Shown here: positions 1-7,575 of the stretch, one piece after another
How the letters are laid out: every line of letters begins with the position of its first letter
Position numbering within the stretch: position 1 is the stretch's first letter
Source: JBFHKO01 sp041595355
Lineage (GTDB): Bacteria > Pseudomonadota > Gammaproteobacteria > Enterobacterales > Aeromonadaceae
Direction: 5' to 3'
Assembly (NCBI GenBank): GCA_041595355.1
Contig: JBFHKO010000064.1
Coordinates: forward strand, 1 to 12,175
DNA length: 12,175 bases
Notes under the pieces: model-generated
Seen by the model: the letters and a program-made list of their open reading frames with translations, nothing else
Database searches by the model: none
Told to the model about the DNA's origin: nothing
Made by a program: the position numbers and the translations under genes

Positions 1-987
1 AACCTCCATGTGTTGCTGCTGTGCGGTGGCGGTGGCAGCGAGCATGATATTTCCCTGTTAAGCGCCAATTTTCTGGAGGCCCAGCTCAAGGCCTTGCCCG
101 GCATCCAGGTGACCCGGGTCGAGCTGTTTGCCGATCACTGGCTGGCGGCGGACGGCCGCCTCTGCAGCCTGGGGCTGGATCGCCAGCTGCGCTTCGAGGG
201 CGAGAGCCGGGCGGTGGATTATGTGGTGCCCTGCATCCATGGCTACCCGGGCGAGACCGGTGATATCCAATCCTTCCTTGAGCTGGCCGGCCTGCCCTAC
301 CTCGGCTGCGGCTCGGAAGGCAGCAAGCTCTGTTTCAACAAGGTGAGCACCAAGCTGTGGTTGACCGCGCTTGGCATCCCCAATACGCCGTACCTGTTTT
401 TGTCCGCCAACAACGAGGCGGCTCATGCAAAGGCGCACACCGCCCTGCGCGACTGGGGTGCCGTGTTCGTCAAGGCGGCCAGTCAGGGATCTTCGGTGGG
501 CTGTTACAAGGTGACCGAGGCGAGCCGGCTTTCCCAGGCAGTCAATGATGCCTTCGGTTATTCCGAGCAGGTGCTGGTGGAGAAGGCGGTGCGGCCCCGG
601 GAGCTGGAGGTGGCGGTCTACGCCTACGAGGGGCAGCTGGTGGCCACCCGTCCCGGCGAGATCTGTACCCCCAGCGACAGTTTCTACTCCTTCGAGGAGA
701 AATACAGCGCCGGCAGCCACTCCGCCACCCGCCTGGAGGCCGAGGGACTGAGCGAGGCGCAGGTGGCCAGCATCCGCGACTATGCCCTCACGGCCTTCTC
801 CCAGCTGGGACTCAAGGATCTGTCGCGCATCGATTTCTTCCTGAGCGAAGAGAACGAGATACTGCTGAACGAAATCAACACCTTCCCGGGCATGACGCCC
901 ATCTCCATGTTTCCCAAGCTGCTGGAGCATCACGGCCACGACTTCGGTCGCTTCCTGCTGGGGGCCATTCGCGCCGCCGTGCACTGA
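1..987 (+). CDS. ddl: D-alanine-D-alanine ligase, 5' end cut by window edge
   Basis: Cytoplasmic ATP-grasp enzyme that joins two D-alanines to make the dipeptide used in the peptidoglycan stem peptide. Counting from the in-frame GTG at base 10, the N-terminal Gly-rich loop and catalytic Glu are seen in CGGGGSEHDIS (residues 5-15). The family's HGYPGETGDIQ segment lies at 78-88, the ATP-grasp loop QGSSVG at 159-164, an active-site FYSFEEKY at 225-232, and the metal/substrate motif NEINTFPGM at 287-295. The frame is open to base 1 and reads N-L-H before the GTG. Homologues have a few residues before the LLLCGGG strand, so the true start is probably just outside the window and the GTG is not the start. 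The sequence resembles the stand-alone Shewanella/Vibrio-type Ddl. The family identity is secure; the paralogue name (ddlA or ddlB) is not assigned. Confidence 0.93.
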   Translation, partial: NLHVLLLCGGGGSEHDISLLSANFLEAQLKALPGIQVTRVELFADHWLAADGRLCSLGLDRQLRFEGESRAVDYVVPCIHGYPGETGDIQSFLELAGLPYLGCGSEGSKLCFNKVSTKLWLTALGIPNTPYLFLSANNEAAHAKAHTALRDWGAVFVKAASQGSSVGCYKVTEASRLSQAVNDAFGYSEQVLVEKAVRPRELEVAVYAYEGQLVATRPGEICTPSDSFYSFEEKYSAGSHSATRLEAEGLSEAQVASIRDYALTAFSQLGLKDLSRIDFFLSEENEILLNEINTFPGMTPISMFPKLLEHHGHDFGRFLLGAIRAAVH

Positions 988-1008
988 GGCGGCCCGCGGC
1001 CGAAAAAC

Positions 1009-1038
1009 AAAACGCCGGTCTATGCAGACCGGCGTTTT
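1009..1038. terminator. Bidirectional intrinsic terminator between ddl and rho
   Basis: A perfect 10 bp stem (ACGCCGGTCT, 1012-1021, with its complement at 1026-1035) closes an ATGC tetraloop. Flanking A's on the left pair with T's on the right, extending the stem to 13 bp. On the + strand the stem is followed by TTTTT (1035-1039); on the - strand the A-rich 1004-1012 gives a U-tract. It sits between two converging stop codons, so it can end both ddl and rho transcripts. Confidence 0.93.
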
Positions 1039-1057
1039 TCATCACCTGAACAGCGGC

Positions 1058-2319
<1,262 letters not shown>

Positions 2320-2323
<4 letters not shown>

Positions 2324-2400
2324 AGTGATGAACGTCTATCAACAGGATTGTTGTAAGGTTGGCAAGCTTGCTGGATTGCGGCTTCTTGGAGGAGCGTCAC
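2320..2400 (-). CDS. Possible 26-codon leader ORF overlapping rho
   Basis: A GTG-started frame of 26 codons ends in a TGA that overlaps the rho ATG as ATGA. An upstream stop two codons before the GTG bounds it, so it cannot be longer. E. coli rho also has a short leader ORF (rhoL), but I see no clear sequence similarity, and the ribosome-binding site here is poor (AGG about 11 nt upstream). The overlap would allow translational coupling to rho, which itself lacks a Shine-Dalgarno sequence. It may equally be chance. Confidence 0.2.
2324..2400 (-). promoter_or_regulatory. C-rich rho leader, candidate Rho-binding (rut-like) region
   Basis: By hand count the - strand RNA of this 77 nt leader holds about 25 C and 13 G. 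There is a particularly G-poor run from about 2340 to 2393, with repeated CC and CAA/ACA steps. C-rich, G-poor unstructured RNA is what Rho loads on, and E. coli rho is autoregulated by Rho-dependent attenuation in its leader. The assignment here is inferred from composition and position only. Confidence 0.35.
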
Positions 2401-2413
2401 GGGTCAGTCGACC

Positions 2414-2441
2414 TGTGTATCGACGTTTAACTTAGCAGCAA
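2414..2441 (-). promoter_or_regulatory. Weak candidate promoter for rho
   Basis: A TTGCTG -35-like element (2441-2436) is followed after 16 bp by TACACA (2419-2414), which matches only 3 of 6 -10 positions. It lies between the trxA terminator and rho, where a rho promoter is expected. Position is the main support; the match is weak. Confidence 0.25.
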
Positions 2442-2465
2442 TTGCCGGGGGCGTCTAGGTGGTGC

Positions 2466-2495
2466 AAAAACCGGGAGCGCCTAGACGGCGCTCCC
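2466..2495 (-). terminator. Intrinsic terminator downstream of trxA
   Basis: On the - strand a perfect 9 bp stem GGGAGCGCC / GGCGCTCCC (2495-2487 and 2481-2473) with a 5 nt loop is followed by GGTTTTTG (2472-2465). It begins about 15 bp after the trxA stop. It separates trxA from rho and implies separate transcription of the two genes. Confidence 0.88.
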
Positions 2496-2509
2496 TGACA
2501 TAAGAGGTA

Positions 2510-2836
2510 TTACAGATGGGCGTCCAGGAATTCTTTCAGCTGGGTCTTGGACAGGGCGCCTACCTTGGTGGCCGCCACGCCGCCGTCCTTGAACAGCAGC
2601 AGGGTCGGGATGCCGCGAATGCCGTACTTGGGCGGAGTCTCGGAATTCTGGTCGATGTTCAGCTTGGCGATGGTGACTTTGCCGCTGTACTCGTCCGCTA
2701 CCTCATTCAGGATAGGAGCGATCATCTTGCAGGGACCGCACCATTCTGCCCAGAAATCGACCAGAACCGGGCCGGCGGCCTTGATGACGTCGCTTTCGAA
2801 GCTGGCATCGCTCAGCTGAACAATCTTGTCACTCAT
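2510..2836 (-). CDS. trxA: Thioredoxin 1
   Basis: Small cytoplasmic dithiol oxidoreductase that reduces protein disulfides and supplies electrons to ribonucleotide reductase, methionine sulfoxide reductases and others. The 108-residue product has the active site FWAEWCGPCKM (residues 27-37), the cis-proline loop GIRGIPTLLLF near residue 75, and a C-terminal LSKTQLKEFLDAHL; it is close to E. coli TrxA along its length. I chose the ATG giving MSDKIVQL, as in E. coli. An in-frame GTG four codons upstream (2848) would add V/M-E-W-E but would use up the GGAG Shine-Dalgarno at 2846-2843. The gene ends at a strong intrinsic terminator and is divergent from rhlB, the arrangement found in E. coli and relatives. 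Confidence 0.98.
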   Translation of the reverse strand: MSDKIVQLSDASFESDVIKAAGPVLVDFWAEWCGPCKMIAPILNEVADEYSGKVTIAKLNIDQNSETPPKYGIRGIPTLLLFKDGGVAATKVGALSKTQLKEFLDAHL

Positions 2837-2842
2837 CTCCCA

Positions 2843-2846
2843 CTCC
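2843..2846 (-). promoter_or_regulatory. trxA ribosome-binding site that decides the start
   Basis: GGAG lies 6 nt before the ATG at 2836, which is optimal. The upstream in-frame GTG at 2848 overlaps this element and has no comparable site, so the ATG is preferred. Confidence 0.7.
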
Positions 2847-2893
2847 ACTCTCAGTGTTTACAGCCGCGGGCCAGGAGTGGCCGGCAGGCGTAA

Positions 2894-2922
2894 ATAATAG
2901 GCAAATAGTTGCCCTATTTGAA
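2894..2922 (-). promoter_or_regulatory. Candidate sigma-70 promoter for trxA
   Basis: TTCAAA (2922-2917) and TATTAT (2899-2894) are separated by exactly 17 bp. The -10 matches 5 of 6 and the -35 matches 4 of 6. The predicted transcript start is near 2887, about 50 nt before the trxA ATG. Its spacer contains most of the dyad at 2902-2920. Confidence 0.5.
2902..2920. repeat. Perfect dyad in the trxA/rhlB intergenic region
   Basis: CAAATAG and its exact complement CTATTTG flank a TTGCC spacer (7-5-7). It lies at the centre of the 133 bp divergent region, between or over the promoter elements of both genes. It is shaped like a binding site for a dimeric regulator; I do not recognise the motif. 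Confidence 0.45.
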
Positions 2923-2937
2923 ATGATCCTGTTTATT
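2909..2937 (+). promoter_or_regulatory. Candidate promoter for rhlB-gppA
   Basis: TTGCCC (2909-2914) and TTTATT (2932-2937) are separated by 17 bp, each matching 4 of 6 consensus positions. An alternative -10, TATTAT at 2934-2939, has a better sequence but a 19 bp spacing. The start would be near 2944, leaving a leader of about 26 nt. Its -35 element overlaps the region of the trxA promoter. Confidence 0.35.
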
Positions 2938-2969
2938 ATTGCAAGCCTAACCTGACAACTTACCCGCCC

Positions 2970-4247
2970 ATGAGCAAAACACACCTGACTGATACCAAAT
3001 TTTCCCAGATGGGTCTCGAGCCACAGGTTCTGGCCGGTCTGGACGCCAAGGGATTTAAGCACTGCACCCCCATACAGGCCCTGGCGCTGCCACTGCTGAT
3101 TGCCGGCAAGGATCTGGCCGGCCAGGCGCAGACCGGTACCGGCAAGACCATCGCCTTTCTGGCCGGTACCTTCAACTACCTGCTGACCCATCCCGCCCCG
3201 GCCGAGCGCAAGCTTAACCAGCCGCGCGTGCTCATCATGGCGCCGACCCGCGAACTGGCGGTGCAGATCCACAATGATGCCCAGAGCATGGCCGAAAGCA
3301 CCGGCCTCAAGCTGGGGCTGGCCTATGGCGGCGAGGGCTACGACAAGCAGCTGGCGGTGCTGGAGCAGGGGGTCGACTTCCTGATCGGCACCACGGGGCG
3401 CATCATCGATTACCAGAAGCAGGGTATCGTCGATCTCTCCGCCATCCAGGTGGTGGTTCTCGATGAGGCGGATCGCATGTTCGATCTGGGCTTCATCAAG
3501 GACATCCGCTACCTGTTCCGTCGCATGCCGCCGGTCAACCAGCGCCTGAACATGCTCTTCTCCGCCACCCTGTCGCTGCGGGTGAAGGAGCTGGCCTACG
3601 AGCACATGAACCAGCCGGAGCATGTCGAGGTCGAGCCGGAGCAGACAACGGCGCTGCGTATCCAGGAGGAGCTCTTCTATCCCTCCAATGACGACAAGAT
3701 GCTGCTGTTGCTGAGCCTCATCGAGAACGACTGGCCGGAGAAGGCCATCGTCTTCGCCAACACCAAGCACAGCTGCGAGGATGTGCATGCCTGGCTGGAG
3801 GCCGATGGCCACCGGGTCGGCCTGCTGACCGGTGACGTGCCCCAGAAGAAGCGCATGAAGATCCTGGAGGAGTTCACCACCGGGACCCTGGATATCCTGG
3901 TGGCCACCGACGTGGCCGCCCGCGGCCTGCACATCCCGGATGTGACCCATGTCTTCAACTACGATCTGCCGGATGACGCCGAAGACTACGTGCACCGCAT
4001 CGGCCGTACCGGCCGGGCCGGCAAGAGCGGCCACTCCATCAGCTTCGCCTGCGAGGATTACGCCTTCAACCTGCCGGCCATCGAGGCGTATGTGCGTCAC
4101 CCGGTGCCGGTGAGCAAGTATGATCGCAGTGCCCTGCTGGACGATGTCCGGCCGCCCAAGAAAATACAGCGCCACCGGGTGGCGGTGAATCGCAACCTGC
4201 GGGATCGCCAGCCCACCCCCCGTCGTCGCGGTCCGCGCAGCGCCTGA
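2970..4247 (+). CDS. rhlB: ATP-dependent RNA helicase RhlB (DEAD-box)
   Basis: RNA helicase which in E. coli joins the RNase E degradosome and unwinds structured RNA for decay. Of 425 residues (E. coli 421), RecA-like domain 1 carries the Q motif (F11 to CTPIQ 32-36), motif I AQTGTGKT (53-60), PTRELA (92-97), DEAD (165-168) and SAT (198-200). Domain 2 carries VFANTKHSCE (261-270), TDVAARGLHIPD (313-324) and HRIGRTGR (342-349). The C-terminal tail (about 396-425) is Arg-rich, as in RhlB, and probably binds RNA. The start MSKTHLTDTKF matches E. coli MSKTHLTEQKF, yet no Shine-Dalgarno sequence precedes the ATG. It is followed after 14 bp by gppA, so the two are likely co-transcribed, as in E. 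coli. Confidence 0.97.
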   Translation: MSKTHLTDTKFSQMGLEPQVLAGLDAKGFKHCTPIQALALPLLIAGKDLAGQAQTGTGKTIAFLAGTFNYLLTHPAPAERKLNQPRVLIMAPTRELAVQIHNDAQSMAESTGLKLGLAYGGEGYDKQLAVLEQGVDFLIGTTGRIIDYQKQGIVDLSAIQVVVLDEADRMFDLGFIKDIRYLFRRMPPVNQRLNMLFSATLSLRVKELAYEHMNQPEHVEVEPEQTTALRIQEELFYPSNDDKMLLLLSLIENDWPEKAIVFANTKHSCEDVHAWLEADGHRVGLLTGDVPQKKRMKILEEFTTGTLDILVATDVAARGLHIPDVTHVFNYDLPDDAEDYVHRIGRTGRAGKSGHSISFACEDYAFNLPAIEAYVRHPVPVSKYDRSALLDDVRPPKKIQRHRVAVNRNLRDRQPTPRRRGPRSA

Positions 4248-4261
4248 CAGGAACCCGGACA

Positions 4262-5767
4262 GTGAACGAGTCGCCTCTGTATGCCGCCATCGATCTCGGC
4301 TCCAACAGTTTTCACATGCTGGTGGTGCGCGAGGTGGCCGGCGCCATCCGCACCGTGGCCAAGGTCAAGCGCAAGGTGCGGCTGGCCGCCGGTCTGGATG
4401 CCGATAACCGCCTGAGCCAGGAAGCGATGGCCCGGGGCTGGGACTGCCTGCGTCTGTTCGCCGAGCAGCTGCAGGATGTGCCCAAGGAAAACATCCTGGT
4501 GGTCGGCACCGCCACCCTGCGGCTGGCCACCAATGTCGGCGAGTTTCTCGGCCCGGCCGAGCGAATGCTGGGACATCGCATCGAGGTGATCTCCGGCGAA
4601 GAGGAGGCGCGCACCATCTATCAGGGGGTCTCCTGGACCTCCAGTGGCGAAGGGCATCGGCTGGTCATCGATATCGGCGGGGCCAGCACCGAGCTGGTGA
4701 TTGGCGAACAGAGCGATGCCAAGCTGCTCAACAGCCTGCACATGGGCTGCGTCACCTGGCTGCGGCGCTACTTTGCCGATGGTCAGCTGAGCGAGGCCCA
4801 TTTCGCGGCCGCCATCGATGGCGCCAAGGCGGTGCTTGCCCGGGTGCAGCAGGAGTACGTGGCTCTGGGCTGGGAAACCTGCGTCGGTGCCTCGGGTACC
4901 GTCCAGGCGCTGCAGGAGATCATGATTGCCCAGGGCCGCAGCGAGCGGGTCACCCTCGGCAAGCTGCTCGAGCTCAAGGCACAGGCCATCGCCTGCGGCC
5001 GGCTGGATACCCTGGCGCTGCAGGGGCTGGCGCCGGAGCGGCTGTCGGTCTTCCCCTCCGGCCTCGCCATCCTCATCGCCATCTTCGAGACCCTGAAGGT
5101 GGATCACATGACCCTGGCCGGCGGTGCCCTGCGCGAGGGGCTCATCTACAGCATGATAGGGCGGCGCCGGGGCTGCGATGCGCGCGAGCGCACTGCCGAC
5201 AGCCTGATGAGCCGTTATCAGCTGGATCGGGGCCAGGCCGAACGGGTGCGGAATGTGGCGCTGGCCGCCTTTGTGCAGGTGCAGCGGGACTGGCATCTCA
5301 GCGAACAGTATGGGCGGCCCATGCTGCGCTGGGCCGCCATGCTCTATGAGCTGGGGCTGTGCATCGAGTACAAGAAGGCGCCCCAGCATGCGGCCTACAT
5401 CATCGACAACATCGACCTGCCGGGTTTCACGCCCTCGCAGCGCCAGCTGCTGTCGGCATTGCTGTTCAACCAGCGGGACGAGTTCAAGCTGGCGGTGCTG
5501 GAGAAGCAGAATGCGGTTTCCACCCCCCAGGCCTGCCGGCTGGCGCGCCTGCTGCGGCTGGCCATCATACTGTGCATGCGGCGTACCGAGGGCACGGTGC
5601 CGTCGTTCCGGCTGGAGGTCGAGGGTGATGCCCTGACCCTGTGGCTCAAGCAGGGATGGCAGCAGGAGCACTACCTGCGCGCCTCCGAGTTGCAGCAGGA
5701 AGCGCGCCGTCAGAGCGAGATGGGCTGGCCGACCCGCATCTGCGAGCGCACCGGCGAAGAGTGCTGA
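4262..5767 (+). CDS. gppA: Guanosine-5'-triphosphate,3'-diphosphate pyrophosphatase GppA
   Basis: Hydrolyses pppGpp to ppGpp (and may act on polyphosphate), tuning the stringent response. The 501-residue product (E. coli 494) has the actin-like/ASKHA phosphatase domain: YAAIDLGSNSFHML (7-20), VGTATLR (81-87), ISGEEEAR (110-117), VIDIGGASTEL (135-145) and GASGTVQALQEI (209-220). A C-terminal helical HD-type region follows, including APQHAAYI (373-380) and LPGFTPSQ (386-393). Similarity to E. coli GppA is higher than to Ppx. The start is GTG, with AGGA 9 nt upstream and a 14 bp gap from rhlB. The usual HD/HE motif reads LYELG (361-365), with Tyr in place of His. The gene ends 4 bp from the convergent hemB stop, without an intrinsic terminator. 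Confidence 0.95.
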   Translation: MNESPLYAAIDLGSNSFHMLVVREVAGAIRTVAKVKRKVRLAAGLDADNRLSQEAMARGWDCLRLFAEQLQDVPKENILVVGTATLRLATNVGEFLGPAERMLGHRIEVISGEEEARTIYQGVSWTSSGEGHRLVIDIGGASTELVIGEQSDAKLLNSLHMGCVTWLRRYFADGQLSEAHFAAAIDGAKAVLARVQQEYVALGWETCVGASGTVQALQEIMIAQGRSERVTLGKLLELKAQAIACGRLDTLALQGLAPERLSVFPSGLAILIAIFETLKVDHMTLAGGALREGLIYSMIGRRRGCDARERTADSLMSRYQLDRGQAERVRNVALAAFVQVQRDWHLSEQYGRPMLRWAAMLYELGLCIEYKKAPQHAAYIIDNIDLPGFTPSQRQLLSALLFNQRDEFKLAVLEKQNAVSTPQACRLARLLRLAIILCMRRTEGTVPSFRLEVEGDALTLWLKQGWQQEHYLRASELQQEARRQSEMGWPTRICERTGEEC

Positions 5768-5776
5768 GGGCTCAGC
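5763..5776. repeat. Palindrome holding both gppA and hemB stop codons
   Basis: GCTGAG and CTCAGC flank a central GG. The left TGA is the gppA stop and the right TCA is the hemB stop read on the other strand. There is no U-tract on either side and the loop is too small for a good hairpin, so it is not a convincing intrinsic terminator. Confidence 0.6.
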
Positions 5777-6785
5777 GGCTCTCCTTCAGCCACTGGGCTA
5801 CCCGCTTGGCGAAGTAGGTGAGGATGCCGTCGGCGCCGGCCCGCTTGAAGCAGAGCAGCGACTCCAGGATGCACTCCCGCTCCTTCAGCCAGCCATTCTG
5901 GATGGCGGCCATGTGCATGGCATACTCGCCGCTCACCTGGTAGGCAAAGGTGGGCACGCCGAAGTTGTCCTTCACCCGCCGTACCACATCCAGATAGGGC
6001 ATGCCCGGCTTGACCATCACCATGTCGGCCCCCTCGGCGATATCCATGCCCACCTCATGCAGTGCCTCGTCGCCGTTGCCCGGATCCATCTGATAGGTCT
6101 CCTTGCTGCTCGTGCCGAGATTGGCCGCCGAGCCCACCGCGTCGCGGAAGGGGCCATAGTAGTGGGAGGCGTACTTGGCCGAGTAGGCCATGATCTGGGT
6201 GTGGACGAAGCCGTTTTCCTCCAGCGCCGAGCGGATGGCGCCGATACGGCCATCCATCATGTCCGAGGGGGCCACCACGTCGGCACCGGCCGCAGCGTGG
6301 CACAGGGCCTGGCGGATGAGCGCGGCCGTGGTGAGCTCGTTTTGCACATAGCCTCCGGCATCGATGAGGCCATCCTGGCCGTGACTGGTGTAGGGATCCA
6401 GGGCCACGTCGGTGATGATCCCGAGCGTTGGGCAGGCCGCCTTGAGGGCACGCACCGCGCGCGGTACCAGACCGTCAGGATCCCAGGCCGCCGCGGCATC
6501 CAGGCTCTTGTGGCGGGCATCGATCACCGGAAACAGGGCGATGGCCGGAATGCCCAGCCTGACCAGTTCCCGGGCCTCCTCCAGCAGCAGATCCAGCGAC
6601 AGTCGTTCGATGCCGGGCATGCTGGCCACCGGCTCGCGGCGGTTTTTTCCCTCCAGCACGAAGAGCGGGTAGATGAGATCCTCGACGCCGAGGCGGTGTT
6701 CACGCACCAGCCGGCGGCTGAACTCATGCTTGCGCAGGCGGCGCGGACGGCGAGCCGGAAAGGGGCTGTGGATGAACTGGGTCAT
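5772..6785 (-). CDS. hemB: Delta-aminolevulinic acid dehydratase (porphobilinogen synthase), Mg-type
   Basis: Condenses two 5-aminolevulinates into porphobilinogen, the second committed step of haem synthesis, in the cytoplasm. It has 337 residues, the length of the Pseudomonas enzyme. The N-terminal RLRKHEFSRRLVRE (16-29) is the family arm. Schiff-base lysines are K204 in AYSAKYAS and K259 in MVKPG. The metal site reads DVALDPYTSHGQDG (126-139), so the three zinc cysteines of E. coli HemB (C120, C122, C130) are A128, D130 and D138. This is the Asp-rich, magnesium-dependent class. The ATG has GAGGT 5 nt upstream, inside tatD, and the start agrees with homologues, so it overlaps tatD by 62 bp. 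It is the last gene of the ubi-tat unit. Confidence 0.97.
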   Translation of the reverse strand: MTQFIHSPFPARRPRRLRKHEFSRRLVREHRLGVEDLIYPLFVLEGKNRREPVASMPGIERLSLDLLLEEARELVRLGIPAIALFPVIDARHKSLDAAAAWDPDGLVPRAVRALKAACPTLGIITDVALDPYTSHGQDGLIDAGGYVQNELTTAALIRQALCHAAAGADVVAPSDMMDGRIGAIRSALEENGFVHTQIMAYSAKYASHYYGPFRDAVGSAANLGTSSKETYQMDPGNGDEALHEVGMDIAEGADMVMVKPGMPYLDVVRRVKDNFGVPTFAYQVSGEYAMHMAAIQNGWLKERECILESLLCFKRAGADGILTYFAKRVAQWLKESR

Positions 6786-7575
6786 GGGTTACCTCGTCGA
6801 GTCGGAACAGGGCGCGGGCGGCGGTGCTGCTGTGGGTCAGCAGCGCTGCCAGGGATTCACCGCGCAGGGCAGCCACGCTGGCGGCGATATGGGGCAGGTA
6901 GGCCGGTTCGTTGCGCCGGGATTTGGGTTTGGGGCTGAGATCCCGGGGGATCAGGTAGGGCGCGTCCGTTTCCAGCAGCAGGCGGCCGGCGGGAATGAGG
7001 GGCACCAGGCGGCGCAGCGCCTCACCGCGGCGCTCGTCACAGACCCAGCCGGTGATGCCGATGTGCAGATCCAGCGCCAGACACTCCCGCAGCTCGGCCT
7101 CGTTGCCGGTGAAACAGTGCAGCACGGCACCCGCCAGGCGGTCGCGCCAGGGGCGCAGTATGGCGGCAAAGCGGGCATGGGCATCGCGGCAGTGCATGAG
7201 CACAGGCCGCTGCAGCTCGGCTGCCAGGGCCAGCTGGGCCTCGAAGGCGGCCTCCTGCTGCGGGCGGGGCGAGAAGTCGCGATTGAAATCCAGACCGCAT
7301 TCGCCGATGGCCACCACCTGGGGCAGGCTCGCCAGGCGGCGCAGGGCGGGCAGGCTGTCGGCGTGCATCTCCTTGGCGTCGTGGGGGTGTATGCCGGCGG
7401 TGCTGAAGCAGTAGCCGGGATAGGCCGCCGCCAGGGCAGCGGCCCGGGTGCTCTCCTCCTCGCTGGTACCGGTCAGGATCAGCGCCTCGACTCCGGCCTC
7501 GCGGGCGCGGGCGATCACCGCCTCGCGATCGGCATCAAACTGGGTGCTGCCCAGGTTCAGGGCGATGTCGATCAT
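6724..7575 (-). CDS. tatD: TatD family metal-dependent DNase
   Basis: TIM-barrel metallo-hydrolase; E. coli TatD is a 3'-5' exonuclease acting on single-stranded DNA/RNA in repair and is not needed for Tat export. It has 283 residues against about 260 in E. coli. Seen: an N-terminal MIDIALNLGS, where TatD proper lacks the HxH of its paralogues; IHPHDAKE (62-69), GECGLDFNRDF (91-101), MHCRDAH (127-133), LHCFTG (152-157), WVCDERRGE (177-185), ETDAPYL (202-208), and PKPKSRRNEPAYLPHI (215-230). The conserved fold ends near ALFRLDE (255-261). A Pro/Ser-rich tail of about 22 residues follows, read through the start of hemB. The ATG overlaps the tatC stop (ATGA) and has no Shine-Dalgarno sequence, suggesting translational coupling to tatC. 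Confidence 0.95.
   Translation of the reverse strand: MIDIALNLGSTQFDADREAVIARAREAGVEALILTGTSEEESTRAAALAAAYPGYCFSTAGIHPHDAKEMHADSLPALRRLASLPQVVAIGECGLDFNRDFSPRPQQEAAFEAQLALAAELQRPVLMHCRDAHARFAAILRPWRDRLAGAVLHCFTGNEAELRECLALDLHIGITGWVCDERRGEALRRLVPLIPAGRLLLETDAPYLIPRDLSPKPKSRRNEPAYLPHIAASVAALRGESLAALLTHSSTAARALFRLDEVTHDPVHPQPLSGSPSAPPAQA
6791..6795 (-). promoter_or_regulatory. hemB ribosome-binding site inside tatD
   Basis: GAGGT lies 5 nt before the hemB ATG and within the tatD reading frame. Its good match and spacing support independent initiation of hemB on a message whose 5' coding part is still being translated as tatD. Confidence 0.65.

Noticed and set aside
10..12. GTG as the start codon of ddl
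   Set aside because: The frame is open to base 1, and family members carry a few more residues before the LLLCGGG strand, so the gene is treated as cut by the window edge.
573..643. Two GCTGGTGG Chi-like octamers in ddl (573-580 and 636-643) and one in gppA (4319-4326)
   Set aside because: They fall on common Leu/Val codon pairs (CTGGTG) in GC-rich genes, so they carry no information alone.
2829..4175. Long - strand open frame opposite rhlB that runs into the trxA promoter region
   Set aside because: It covers both RhlB core domains and the divergent promoters, and its composition is that of a shadow frame.
4097..5671. Long - strand open frame opposite gppA and the end of rhlB (524 codons)
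   Set aside because: It crosses two well-supported genes on the opposite strand and shows shadow-type composition with no domain.
6642..6649. A-AAA-AAC slippery heptamer in hemB (near residues 46-48)
   Set aside because: It encodes the normal LEGKNRRE segment, and no downstream stimulator or meaningful shifted product was seen. It is probably due to chance Lys-Asn codons.
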